Origin: UBA1046 sp964624395
GTDB lineage: Bacteria; Bacillota; Clostridia; Saccharofermentanales; DTU023
Reading direction: 5' to 3'
Assembly: GCA_964624395.1 (NCBI GenBank)
Contig: CAZUWY010000031.1
Location: 1-22,356 of the forward strand
DNA length: 22,356 nt
Every line of letters begins with the position of its first letter. Position 1 is the stretch's first letter. The translations under genes were made by a program, and so were the position numbers. A model generated the notes under the pieces. It did not search any database. It was not told the DNA's origin and was given only the letters and a program-made list of their open reading frames with translations. Shown in pieces: positions 7,338-17,200 of this stretch.

Positions 7338-8126
7338 ATGAAGAAAAAAGTGCTGGCTATTAGTGGCGGCTCCAGCGGGATTGGACTGGCCACTGCGCAA
7401 TACTTCCTCAAACATGGTTTCATTGTTTATGATCTCTCCCGCAGCGGCGGAGCTGATGCTGAAATTTTGCATCTTAAATGTGATGTCAGTGACGAAGAGC
7501 AAATAAAAAGTGCGATCGCACAAATCCTCAGAACTGAAGGGCAACTGGATATTTGCGTTGCTAATGCAGGCTACGGCATCTCCGGCAGTCTCGAGGGTAC
7601 CGAGGACAAAGACTCTTTGCGCCAGATGGATATAAATTTACACGGGGCCCTAAGGCTTGCCAAGGCTGCTCTCCCCGCTCTCAGAGAGAGCAAAGGCCGC
7701 CTGATTGCCGTCTCTTCTGTGGCCGGCATAGTCGCCATACCTTACCAATCCTGGTATAGCGCTTCCAAGGCAGCCCTGCTTTCAGCTGTCCTCGCCCTGG
7801 ACAATGAGGTTAAAGGCAGCGGCGTCAGAGCTTTGGCAGTCCTCCCCGGTGACACAGCCACAGCTTTCACAGACAACAGAATGCATAATAGTTCTGACCC
7901 TGACATCTACAAGGAAAAGGTCAAAGATTCTGTCGGCAAGATGGAAAAGGATGAAAGAAAAGGTAAATCTCCCCTTACAGTGGCCAAGGCCATCTATAGG
8001 CTGGCGGTGAAAAAAAATCCACCACCGCAGCTGGTGGTGGGATTTTCCTATAAATTGCTGGTGTTATTGTACAAGCTCCTGCCCCTGAGAATTGTAAACT
8101 GGGTGGTCGGAAAACTATACAGCTGA
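7338..8126 (+). CDS. SDR family NADP-type oxidoreductase
   Basis: This is a second classical short-chain dehydrogenase of 262 residues. The nucleotide loop is SGGSSGIG (9-16), with Ser34-Arg35 after strand 2, which suggests NADP(H), in contrast to the Asp of the first dehydrogenase in this window. NAG is at 76-78, and the catalytic residues are N100, S127, Y140 and K144 (YSASK). The C-terminal 35 residues are hydrophobic with PLRIVNWVVG, as in SDRs related to 3-ketosphinganine/acyl reductases, and may touch the membrane; this is inference. The ribosome binding site is weak (GGAAAGG). Its 3' part encodes, on the other strand, a terminator for the convergent gene, and its stop codon lies in a shared hairpin. 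Confidence 0.92.
   Translation: MKKKVLAISGGSSGIGLATAQYFLKHGFIVYDLSRSGGADAEILHLKCDVSDEEQIKSAIAQILRTEGQLDICVANAGYGISGSLEGTEDKDSLRQMDINLHGALRLAKAALPALRESKGRLIAVSSVAGIVAIPYQSWYSASKAALLSAVLALDNEVKGSGVRALAVLPGDTATAFTDNRMHNSSDPDIYKEKVKDSVGKMEKDERKGKSPLTVAKAIYRLAVKKNPPPQLVVGFSYKLLVLLYKLLPLRIVNWVVGKLYS
8010..8046 (-). terminator. rho-independent terminator inside convergent SDR gene
   Basis: CCACCACC (8019-8026) and GGTGGTGG (8033-8040) form an 8-bp GC-rich stem with a 6-nt loop, extendable by AAAAT/ATTTT past a one-base bulge. On the - strand the stem is followed at once by A and eight T (plus 8010-8017). It lies about 90 nt past the stop of the CofE-like gene, within codons for NPPPQLVV of the + strand dehydrogenase. 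Confidence 0.75.
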
Positions 8127-8140
8127 GGTCTATCAGCTGT
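8119..8140. other. hairpin holding both convergent stop codons
   Basis: ACAGCTGA (8119-8126) is exactly complementary to TCAGCTGT (8133-8140) with a 6-nt loop. The TGA of the + strand dehydrogenase (8124-8126) and the TGA of the - strand CofE-like gene (plus 8133-8135) lie in opposite arms. Neither side has a U-tract, so it may protect or mark the 3' ends rather than terminate. Confidence 0.6.
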
Positions 8141-9314
8141 CAGCTATATTATCAAAATAACCCTGGATAAGCACAATGGGCGTACCCTTGTCACCTGAAC
8201 CGGAGATCAGATCAGCCAGTGAACCCAGCAGATCTGGAATCCTTCTCGGTGTGGTGCCCAGGCTGCTGTCCCTGTTTTTATGAGTTCTCATATGGTCGCA
8301 GACCGCATTTTCAAGCTCAGCACCAGAGAGAGCAAAGAATTCATTGTCCGCCAAGTATTTTAGTTTCGTTTCTGCCGGCAGGCCGGAAAGGCCAGATGTA
8401 TAAGCAGGGGATACTACAGGATCCGCCAGCTCCCAGATCCGATGGATGGGATCGCAAAAAGCTCCGTCGCCGTACACCATAACTTCCAGCAGTTTGCCGG
8501 TTCTGGCTTGCATCTGTTTTTGAATTTCCTCAATATAGCGCTTTGAATCTCGGGGGAAAAGCTTGACCAGCTCATCAGTTGCTTTATTTGCCCCCATTAA
8601 ACCGTATTGAGGGCAATAACCGCTGCCATCGACACTGGAGTTCAAGATGTCCTCCAGATTAAAAAGATGCCCAGCACCGGCCTTTTCAAGCTTGGCCCTG
8701 GAGCGGTGGCGCTGATGGACATCGCAGGTTAAAACTGCCTCCTCATATTTTAATATCTCGCGGACATCATTGGCTAAAATTATCTTCAGCTCACATTTTT
8801 CCTCCCGGCAGATCTGCTGGTAAAGAGCCATATAATCAATCTTGGTAAAGGGATGGGGGACAGTGCCGAAAAGCTGATAAAATTCTTCTTCTTTTAAGAC
8901 ATCCAGATAGGGATTGATATCTTTGTCGTCCAATTGATCAAGGCTTACCAGGGCATTGCCGACCTCGTCATCAGGATAAGAAAGCTGCATGGTTATCTTT
9001 TCTGCCGCTCTGGCCACAGCTCTGAGTATGGGGGCAAAGCGGTTACGGCTTAAGATGGGAAAGACCAGGCCTATCTTTTTTTGAGGAAATTTTTCAGCGA
9101 TATCTTTGGCAATCTGATCAACAGTTGCATAATTTCCCTGTGCTCTGGCCACCACAGCCTCAGTGACAGCGATGACATCGCCGTCATTAAAGCTGAAGGG
9201 CTCTGCCTTAGCTGCCGCCATTACACTTTCAACCACAAAGGAGACTAAATCGTCACCCTCGCGGATTATGGGGGCTCTAATCCCCCTGGCGGTTGTTCCT
9301 GTGCATCTTTTCAT
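8133..9314 (-). CDS. F420-0:L-glutamate ligase-family protein, enlarged
   Basis: The 393-residue protein resembles CofE (F420_ligase family), which adds glutamate to coenzyme F420-0 using GTP. The N-terminal GIRAPIIREGDDL (11-23) and GDVIAVTEAVVARAQG (45-60) match the family start. YGDGAFCDPIHRIWELADP (281-299) and SGSGDKGTP (371-379) lie in the C-terminal half. Archaeal CofE has about 250 residues; here the extra length falls mainly between about 110 and 275. No other F420 gene (CofC, CofD, CofG/H) is in view, so the acceptor may not be F420-0. ATG 9314 follows an AAAGGA. Its stop lies in a hairpin, and its terminator is about 90 nt further on. Family membership is fairly secure but the substrate is not. 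Confidence 0.75.
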   Translation of the reverse strand: MKRCTGTTARGIRAPIIREGDDLVSFVVESVMAAAKAEPFSFNDGDVIAVTEAVVARAQGNYATVDQIAKDIAEKFPQKKIGLVFPILSRNRFAPILRAVARAAEKITMQLSYPDDEVGNALVSLDQLDDKDINPYLDVLKEEEFYQLFGTVPHPFTKIDYMALYQQICREEKCELKIILANDVREILKYEEAVLTCDVHQRHRSRAKLEKAGAGHLFNLEDILNSSVDGSGYCPQYGLMGANKATDELVKLFPRDSKRYIEEIQKQMQARTGKLLEVMVYGDGAFCDPIHRIWELADPVVSPAYTSGLSGLPAETKLKYLADNEFFALSGAELENAVCDHMRTHKNRDSSLGTTPRRIPDLLGSLADLISGSGDKGTPIVLIQGYFDNIADS

Positions 9315-9419
9315 TTTAATTCCTTTTCTTAAAGAAATACCGACGGGAAGAATGTTTCAAAAACACCCTTTCCAAATAATAATATTAGCACAAAGGCTTT
9401 TCTTTTGATATGCGAACGA

Positions 9420-9433
9420 TCTGACAGGTCAGA
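9420..9433. other. stop-codon hairpin of glycosylase gene
   Basis: TCTGA (9420-9424) pairs with TCAGA (9429-9433) around a 4-nt loop. The TGA stop of the - strand glycosylase (plus 9429-9431) is in the stem. There is no U-tract, so terminator function is unproven. Confidence 0.4.
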
Positions 9434-9950
9434 GCAAATAAGCTAAAATCGGCGACCAGTCACGGATCAGATCCGCAAGCGATTTGCTGGCATTGGCCGG
9501 TGAAGTACTGGGCAGGCGACTAATTCCTACAGCAGGCGGTAATTTTTGATATCTGACGAAATTTTCATAAGCCTTGCTGCCATTGCAAAATATGTGTCTG
9601 ATGGCAGCTGTGGCAAAGATGCTGGTAAAATCATTGGGTTTTTCCCCGCGAATTGAGCTGTCGCTGCTGCCAATTATTTCACAGGATTGAATGCTGTCCC
9701 ATAAGGCAACGCCTCGTGCCAGCAAATGATCTTTCGCCCTCTTTGGCTCAGTGGCGCTTAGAGGGGGATCAATTTCCAGCAAAGCGGAGAGCAAAGGCCA
9801 GAAGCGGTTTTGTCGATGACCGTAGAAGAAAGCCGCCTCTCTGGTTTTAACAGAAGGAAAACTGCCCAGAATCAAAATCCTGCTGCTGGAGTCAAACAGA
9901 GCAGGCAGAGGATGTATCACATGACTATGCTTTGCCTTATCTATTGCCAT
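9429..9950 (-). CDS. hypoxanthine-DNA glycosylase (UDG family 6)
   Basis: This 173-residue base-excision enzyme of the uracil-DNA glycosylase superfamily removes hypoxanthine arising from adenine deamination. The family signature is clear: HPLPALFD at 13-20, GSFPS (29-33), YGHRQNRFW (43-51, with N48 in the expected active-site region), ALWDSIQSC (82-90), and LPSTSPAN (146-153) near the C-terminus. The length fits the family. The start is ATG 9950, with a modest GGGAAAAG upstream. It lies 79 nt after addA on the same strand with no strong terminator between, so it may be read with the recombination genes as a DNA-repair cluster. Confidence 0.9.
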   Translation of the reverse strand: MAIDKAKHSHVIHPLPALFDSSSRILILGSFPSVKTREAAFFYGHRQNRFWPLLSALLEIDPPLSATEPKRAKDHLLARGVALWDSIQSCEIIGSSDSSIRGEKPNDFTSIFATAAIRHIFCNGSKAYENFVRYQKLPPAVGISRLPSTSPANASKSLADLIRDWSPILAYLL

Positions 9951-10029
9951 TATCTTTTCCCGTCAGATCCAAAACAATTATTTTTGTCCAGCTATTAACT
10001 TAACAGCTTAAAGGGTAAATTTTCAATCT

Positions 10030-13000
10030 TCATAAGCTTACCGGCAGGGCGGGGCGAATCAGCCAAATAATTTTATCTTTTACTTCTTTACCCACAGCAC
10101 GTCTGATCGCTTCGGCATAAGATCTGATCTGGAACTGGTAGCGCTCTTTAATAATCTCTGCGGCTCCTGCCAAATCCTGAGGCAGCAGATCAGATTTAAA
10201 GTCGATCAAGATAATACCCTCTTCATCTTCAAACCATAAATCTATCATGCCCTGCAGCAAGGTTATTTCTTCATCATCAAAGGCAATATTTCGCTCAGAT
10301 TCAAAATCCAGAGAAATATCTCTATCCGGCAATAATGCTGGAATAGCTAGGGTAAAGGGCTGTTCTCGAAAAATCTTCAAGCCTTTTTCTTCAGCCCGGA
10401 TAAGTCTTTGCCCAACTTTGGAGTGAGAAAACCGCCAGGCATTTTCGGCAAAGAGTAGAGCTGCTTCTATTTCTTCTGCTAAGAGTATTTCTTCTCTTAC
10501 CATTTTTTTCAGCTGGAGAGAATATTCCTCTTCAAGCTGGGAAAGATCTTGAGGACGAACATTATTATCAGTGGAAAAGACCGCCGGGGAACTACTTTTT
10601 AGCCGAGCAAAATCTAGGAATTGAAAAACCGTATGTAAGACAGTGCCCAATTTTGCCCCCGCCAAATCCGTTTCTTGCCTGCGATCTGTTTTGCTCTCAA
10701 AAGATTTTTTCCCTTCTACATGCTGGGCTGGAAAAATATCATTGCTGTCAGGCAAATTGAGCGCAAAAGCCATATCAGGATAGAGGGAGATAGCACTCTC
10801 CAAGCCCTCTGCTTCCATTTCCTCTGCTGCCAGCAGTGACGACATTCTTTTTAGCTCGCTAACAGTTATTTTGCCCGGGGCAAGTGCCAATTTCCCGCCT
10901 GTCAAATCCGCCCTCAAGAGATCTTTGACCTCATTAATCTCTTTAGCAAATAAAGAGGGGTCAAGCTCTAATTGCTGCCATAAGCTAGCAGGCTCAATTA
11001 TTTCATCCTTTTGGAGCTCGAGAAATTTTTCTTGCGACTCTCGTTTTGTGATTGTTTGAGCATAAAGCCGGGCAGCCACATCCTCTACATGCTTAATTTC
11101 CACCTCCAGATGAGGAAAGCAAAGCAGCTCTTCTGCTGCGGCTAAAAGACGATCTCCTGTTTTTTGATCAGACAGGTAGAGGAGATGAAATAACAAGTCT
11201 CTATTATTGTTGATACCGCTCAATGTTTCCTTGGCCAGGCGTCCGGCTTCTACTTTTGCCATGGCCTCTTTGATTCTTTCAGCGCCCTTAGCTATATCCC
11301 CATAGGCTTTGTTCAAGGCATCGGCCAAGTAAAGGTGGTCCTTTGCTCTGGTCAAGGCAACATACAGCAAGCGCCATTTTTCTGCCTTATCTGCCATCTT
11401 CTCTGTTTCCAGCTGTATCTGATGGGGTCGGTTTAAATATGTCCCTAGTGCCTTAGGATCTATACTGTAGCTGGTAATGCCGATCTCTTCACTGATGCTG
11501 GCAAATCGGTAGTTGTCTCCATGATGGTAGTTAAGATCAAGGCCGGCCAGAAAAACAATTGGAAACTCAAGCCCCTTGCTGCCATGAACGGTCATCATCT
11601 GTACAGCATCAGTTGCTGATATCTGAATGCTCAGCTCCTCCGGGCTGGCTTTCTTCTGGCGCAGTTCAGCAATATAGCGGGCAAGCCTATTGATAGTTAA
11701 GGTCTGATTTTGCTCCAATTGCTCTACCCAGTCCAAAAAGCTCTCCAAATCCAGAAGGTTTTCTGCGGCATACTTTTGCCTTTCCAGCCTGTCTTCATAA
11801 GAACTATCGGCAATAATTCTGATCAAAAGAGCAGAGACAGTCAGATCTTCAGACAAAAGACGCCAGTATTCCAGCTTAGAGAGCAACTTCTTTAACTTGT
11901 TTTGCAACTCTTTGTTCGCGCTCAAAGAAGATTTAGCATATTTTTCCAGCTGCAGGTAAAAGGGAGCAAAACTAAGAAAAAACCTGTCGTCTTCTAAATC
12001 TTCAGATTGTTTAAGAACTGCCTCCTGCTGGATGCTCATCTCCTCCTGGCGGTCAGAGACTTTGATTTCCAGCATTTCCTCTTCACTTAGTCTCTCACCC
12101 AAAAGGCCGGAAAGAAGGAGAGCGGTCAGGGGTATATCCTGCCTGCTGTTATCCAGAGTCTGCACCAGGGCTTCTAGCTGTCTTAGCACTGGCGAATCTA
12201 AAAATTCACGCCTTGGTGTGCCGGCAACATTGATTCCCTGCTGCATGAACAGCTTGCGCCAGATATCTAAAGTATGATGATTGGGAGCTAAAACAGCGAT
12301 ATCTTTAAGATTGTAGCTGCCCTGGCTTAAAATCTCCTTTATTTTTTCTACAGCAAAAAGAGCTGCCGCCTCATGCTTTTTAGGCTTGAGATTAAAGCCC
12401 GCCTCTTCAAATAGCTGTTTTTTTGCGTCGGTCAGCTCAATTTCCTTTTGAGAGTAAAGGGCCAGCAGAAATCTTGCCTTCATCCCCTCATTATCTGCTC
12501 TGCCTACAATCAGACTTTCACTTTCATCGTAGGCGATCTCGCCGCTTTCTTTCGTCATGAAGGATGAAAATATGCTGTTAACAAAATCTATAATGCCGGG
12601 CAGGCTGCGAAAATTCTTATTGAGGCGGATCAGAAAACCGGCTTCATCCCCTTGGCTGGGTGAGGGCAGGGCATCTTCACCTGCTTCATTGCCCAAATTT
12701 TTGGTCAGATCCAAAAACATTTCCTGCTTAACTCTGAAGAGATCCGGATTGGCATGGCGGAAGCGATAGATACTTTGCTTTATATCCCCGACCATCAAAA
12801 CATTATCTTGGGCAAAAGATTTGACCACCGCTTCCTGGATGCTGCTCGTATCCTGGTATTCATCGATATATATCTCTTTGAAGCGCTGGCGGTATTCTTC
12901 CTGGATGTGAGGATTTGCCAGCAAAGACAAGGCATCATGTTCAAAGTCGTCAAAATCTACCTTATTTTGCCTCAGCTTGAGCACGCGGTAGCGTTGATCT

Positions 13001-14265
13001 ACCATCAGCACCAGTTCAAAGAAGCGAGCCAGAGGACCGTAAGTATTAATAAGGCTTGTTTCAATTTCTTCTTGGCTGAGAGAAAACCAGGGATAGACAT
13101 CTTCCAAATATTTGTCTACGGGATTGTTTTTGCTGTTTACAAATCCCGGTGCCGTCAGAGAGAGAATTTTGGCAATGTTTTGATTGAAGCAGCTGTTGAA
13201 TTCTTGCCCGTCCACCCCGCTGCCCTTTTTCAGGACTGTTATGGGCAAGAGCTGACGGCCCAGCTGATTGACGGCATTCCAGTCATCGCCCTTGTGCAAA
13301 AGATCCGCCAGGGCAGGCAAGAAGATAGAAATTTGTGCCATACTGTCCTGAAGCCTGGCAATTGTTTTCGCCTTCTCCTTGGGATCAAATATTCTCGCCC
13401 AGTATTTAAGTGTCTTTAGCTCAGCCAGATCCTCTAGAGCCGGCTGTAGATATTTCCTTAGCTCTAAAAACAAATCTCGGGCAAATTTAGAATCTGACCA
13501 GCTGCGGCTATTTTGGTAATTTACCTTGAGCTCTTTTTGCAGCCATTCCCTATAATTAGGCATACTACGCAGCTTTTGCAGCATGTCTTCCAGATTGCTG
13601 CGCAGAGCAAGGTCGTCATAGCCAGGCGCGATGGCATCTGAGAGGAGGCGAAAATCCTTCAGCCAGAGATTAAGATCAATCTCATCTCCTGCCAAAATAA
13701 AAGGATAGATATCTCCTCTGAGCTCGGGCAGTTCTTTGGAGAGGATAAGTTTTGCCTCCGGGGCTTCTGCAGGAGAAGAAATAGTGTCTTCCAGACGGTA
13801 GACAAGGCCTAAAACATCATCTATGGCCTGGTGCAAAACTATTTGTCTTTCTTCATCTTTCAGGACCTGGTAGCCCGGCTCCAAGAGGAGATCTCCATTC
13901 TCATCCGTCAGTTCTGCTATATAGTCAGAAATAACACTTTTGCAAAAGGAGTGGATGGTGGAAATCTGCATGCTGGGCAGCCTGCGCACAAGATCTTCCG
14001 CCATTTTCTTCTTAGCAGGATCAGTATCCTGGCAGCAATCTCTGACAGCTTGCTCAATTTTTTGCTTCATCTGCAGGGCGGCCAGTTCAGTAAAGGTCAT
14101 GACCAGCATCTCTTCCGGCTTAATCCGACCGGAAAGAAGACGCCTGACCACCCGGCCGGTCAGCACTGTTGTCTTGCCAGAACCAGCAGCGGCCGAAATA
14201 AGCAGATCTTTGGATCTGTTATAGTTAATCGTCCCTGCTTGCTCTTTAGTCCACTTGATTGTCAT
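10030..14265 (-). CDS. addA: AddA helicase/nuclease subunit
   Basis: AddA is the UvrD-type ATP-dependent helicase and nuclease subunit of AddAB, which resects double-strand breaks for RecA (the Gram-positive counterpart of RecBCD). Walker A AAAGSGKTT is at 25-33 (K31). DEYQDT follows at about residue 467, then GDIKQSIYRFRH, HGSKGLEFPIVFLAG and VALTRAKDHLY. The C-terminal nuclease shows D1342, D1355 and K1357 (LIDFKSD), with QIRSY downstream. At 1411 residues it is about 180 longer than the B. subtilis protein (1232). ATG 14265 overlaps the end of addB by 20 nt, so the two are translationally coupled. No terminator was seen after the TGA at 10030. Confidence 0.96.
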   Translation of the reverse strand: MTIKWTKEQAGTINYNRSKDLLISAAAGSGKTTVLTGRVVRRLLSGRIKPEEMLVMTFTELAALQMKQKIEQAVRDCCQDTDPAKKKMAEDLVRRLPSMQISTIHSFCKSVISDYIAELTDENGDLLLEPGYQVLKDEERQIVLHQAIDDVLGLVYRLEDTISSPAEAPEAKLILSKELPELRGDIYPFILAGDEIDLNLWLKDFRLLSDAIAPGYDDLALRSNLEDMLQKLRSMPNYREWLQKELKVNYQNSRSWSDSKFARDLFLELRKYLQPALEDLAELKTLKYWARIFDPKEKAKTIARLQDSMAQISIFLPALADLLHKGDDWNAVNQLGRQLLPITVLKKGSGVDGQEFNSCFNQNIAKILSLTAPGFVNSKNNPVDKYLEDVYPWFSLSQEEIETSLINTYGPLARFFELVLMVDQRYRVLKLRQNKVDFDDFEHDALSLLANPHIQEEYRQRFKEIYIDEYQDTSSIQEAVVKSFAQDNVLMVGDIKQSIYRFRHANPDLFRVKQEMFLDLTKNLGNEAGEDALPSPSQGDEAGFLIRLNKNFRSLPGIIDFVNSIFSSFMTKESGEIAYDESESLIVGRADNEGMKARFLLALYSQKEIELTDAKKQLFEEAGFNLKPKKHEAAALFAVEKIKEILSQGSYNLKDIAVLAPNHHTLDIWRKLFMQQGINVAGTPRREFLDSPVLRQLEALVQTLDNSRQDIPLTALLLSGLLGERLSEEEMLEIKVSDRQEEMSIQQEAVLKQSEDLEDDRFFLSFAPFYLQLEKYAKSSLSANKELQNKLKKLLSKLEYWRLLSEDLTVSALLIRIIADSSYEDRLERQKYAAENLLDLESFLDWVEQLEQNQTLTINRLARYIAELRQKKASPEELSIQISATDAVQMMTVHGSKGLEFPIVFLAGLDLNYHHGDNYRFASISEEIGITSYSIDPKALGTYLNRPHQIQLETEKMADKAEKWRLLYVALTRAKDHLYLADALNKAYGDIAKGAERIKEAMAKVEAGRLAKETLSGINNNRDLLFHLLYLSDQKTGDRLLAAAEELLCFPHLEVEIKHVEDVAARLYAQTITKRESQEKFLELQKDEIIEPASLWQQLELDPSLFAKEINEVKDLLRADLTGGKLALAPGKITVSELKRMSSLLAAEEMEAEGLESAISLYPDMAFALNLPDSNDIFPAQHVEGKKSFESKTDRRQETDLAGAKLGTVLHTVFQFLDFARLKSSSPAVFSTDNNVRPQDLSQLEEEYSLQLKKMVREEILLAEEIEAALLFAENAWRFSHSKVGQRLIRAEEKGLKIFREQPFTLAIPALLPDRDISLDFESERNIAFDDEEITLLQGMIDLWFEDEEGIILIDFKSDLLPQDLAGAAEIIKERYQFQIRSYAEAIRRAVGKEVKDKIIWLIRPALPVSL

Positions 14266-17200
14266 CTTCCCTTTGCCATTCCTGGATGATCCTTTTGGCC
14301 TCCATCTCTCTTTCTGCCTTAGTCAGATTATCTTTGAGCTGATCTCGACCATTTCTTTGGTCATAAAGGCAGTGAGCCTTAAAAAGGCAGTAGGAGCAGG
14401 GGGATGCTCCCTCTTTTATGACCTGGGGTTTTGCGCCCATATCCCCGCTCAAAATAGCATGCATGGTTTCTTTTGCTCTCTGGGCAGAATAATCCGATAA
14501 GATCTCTAAATTCTCAGCACTGTCGCTGAGCATCTGACTGTCAAAGGACTCTTTCAGTAGAGCAGTTCGGTCAAATTCTGCCGGCAGGATGCTTTTGCGA
14601 TTATCGCTGCGCCTGCTTTTGAAACTAAAATAGGCAAAAGCATGGGGGTTTTGTTCGGGATAAAGGTGGCGGTAGACCTTCATATAAAGTGGCAGCTGGA
14701 TATTTAGCCCCGCTGTTATTTCTGCATAAGAGATATCCGTCTGCCCCCTCTTATAGTCGATCAATGTAAAGCCGTTTTCGCCCTGATCGATGCGGTCAAT
14801 CACACCTTTTAATTGCAGCTGCCAATCATTCGCTTCTAAAAGTAAATTAGCTTGATCCTTAATAGGGAAGCGCCATTCCACAGCCACAGGATAAGATGAA
14901 TCGCGCAGCATCTGATCAGCAGTCAGGCTCAGGGTGGTAGCCGCATAATTCAAGATGCGCTGCTTCATCTGCCCCCTGACCTCCGGGAGAGAAAAGGAGG
15001 ATAGTTTGCTGGTAGAAATGGCCAGCTCAAAAAGCTCTCTCAGCTTATCTGGGGTCAGAGCATTAAACCACCCTTTTGTTTTATCCCCCTTCTCTGCGCT
15101 GCTCTTTGCCTGTCCCAACTCTTTTATTAATTCACTGATCGAGATCTCCAGCAAAGCGTGAAGAATGCTGCCTTGTTCTCTGGCTGCAGGCTGCCAGACA
15201 TCTCTTTCCTGCAGCCGGAGCAGGTAGCTGTTGAAATAACTGTAAGGGCAGGCATTATATTTTTGCAATTGCGATACTGAGGTTGTTTTATAGGGTAAAA
15301 CCAGCTGTTTGACTTGCTCTGGCGGCAAGGCCAGATTCTCCGGTTCGGCGTCTGTGCCGGGCCCGATTTTTATCTCTTTGTCCAGCTGAAGGATTGCTTC
15401 AAGTTTAATCAGCCAGTTAATTTCCAGCTGCTCCTTCAAACTTTGATCTGACAGTGTCAGATTAAGAGCTCTTTTTAAGGATTTGAGAGAATTCCAGACA
15501 GAGCTGAAGGCCAGAGGGGTAGAAAGGACAATCTTTTTGGCCCCTTTTTGTTCTTCCATTTCCAGCTGCAGCAAAGATCTTTCCTCACTGCTCAAGGAGG
15601 CCGTGGATATGTATAATTTTTTGCGGGCATTATTTAACAATTGCCTGATCTGCCATTCTCTGGCAAGGGGCAGATCTTGCTTGCGATTGGGGAATTTTTT
15701 CTGGCTGCTGTCTTCCAGCAAGACCCGTTCTGAATCCCTAAGGTAACCCTCCTCAGAACTTTTGGCCGGGAAATTTTCCTGATTGGTGCCGACAATGAAC
15801 AAGACCTGAACAGGAAAACTTGCCATTTGCCCTAAATCACCGATTCTAATCCGGTCGATGCCGATTGGAATTGAATTATGTCTGAATCCTGTCAGGGCAG
15901 CGCGGATCAGGCGGGTAAAATCCTGCTGGGACAGTTGCAGGTTTTTTAGAATTCTCTTGGCTTCATCTCTGAATTTCAGCCAGTGATTCCATGATTTTGC
16001 CAGAATAAGAGCAGCTTCTGTCTCGCCTTTGCTGCGCAATTGCTCAATACGGTCTTTTAAGATATCTCTTATATTCTCAGACAAAATCAGCCATTGATAG
16101 AGTAAATCCAGTTTATTTACTCCCAGTCTCTTTTGCCGTATTTTCACGCCCAGCTGGTCAATGGTTTTCAGCTCTGCTTTAATCTGCTGCCAGAGGAGAT
16201 ATTCTTGTTGGGAGATGAGACCTACCTTAAGCTGCTCATCTGCATCAAAGCGGTCAAAATCTCTGGCTGTGATTAAGCCTTTGGAAAGACAGAGATTTTC
16301 AAAGGAATCTATTAGAGTTTTAGGGTAGATACCCAGGCAAGAGCGCAGGTAGATGACAATCTTATCTAGTCCCGGTTTTTCCAGCAGATACTCCAAGAGA
16401 GCATCAAGATAGCGGATAAAAGATGAATGGGTTAGTTTTGATCCTTTGTCAATAAAAATTGGCAGATCATAAGTGGCCGCAGTTGCGGACAGGAGATCAT
16501 AATAACTATCCGGGTCAGCAAGAGCGATACCTATATCCCTTCTATTTAAATCTGAATTATGCAAAATATCTCTGATGCTGCCAAAGACAAAGCGCAGCTC
16601 TTCTCGCGGGTTGACTGCATAGACCGAGTAGATATCTGGCTCTTTTTTTTCTGCCTCAAATCTTTTTAACTCAAGTTTTCCAGCAGAAATCCCTTGAATC
16701 TGCCGGGCAGCGTCAAGGCCGTGCGAGTAGACAGGATCAGATCTTTCAGTTCTATCCCCTGCACCTTTTAGCTCAAGCTGGTCGAGGCTTACGGTAAGGG
16801 TTAATTTTTTACATGTTTTTTGCAGGAGTTCTAAAATCTTTAGCTCTTGACTTGTAAAAGCTCTGGTTTGACCAAAACCTAGAACCCAAATGGAGGTATC
16901 TTGGAGAAAGGATAATCTGGCTATTTTATTTGTATCTTCTAAAAGATCAATCAGGCGATCCAGATCATGATCAGGATCCACCAGTTCATGAGTAGCTAAA
17001 GCTTCCTGATAGCGCATTAAGAGCAGGGAGAAATCTGAAAATTTCTCCTTCATAATTTTGGTCTCAGCAGCAGCTGAAGCTCTAATTAAATCTTCAGCGG
17101 CGATATTGTAGCGGCTAAAATCTCCTAAAACAGATGAGAGCTCAGAGATAAAACCCGGCCGGCCGACAAATCTGGGAAAGCTGCTGAAAGCTTGTCCTTT

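Noticed and set aside
9957..10029. Possible terminator between addA and the glycosylase gene
   Set aside because: The only hairpin (AGCT arms with a mismatch) is short and AT-rich, and no U-tract follows on the - strand.
12754..13419. 221-codon open frame on the + strand opposite addA
   Set aside because: It lies wholly antisense to a well-supported AddA helicase region, its translation shows no recognisable domain, and there is no convincing ribosome binding site or promoter.
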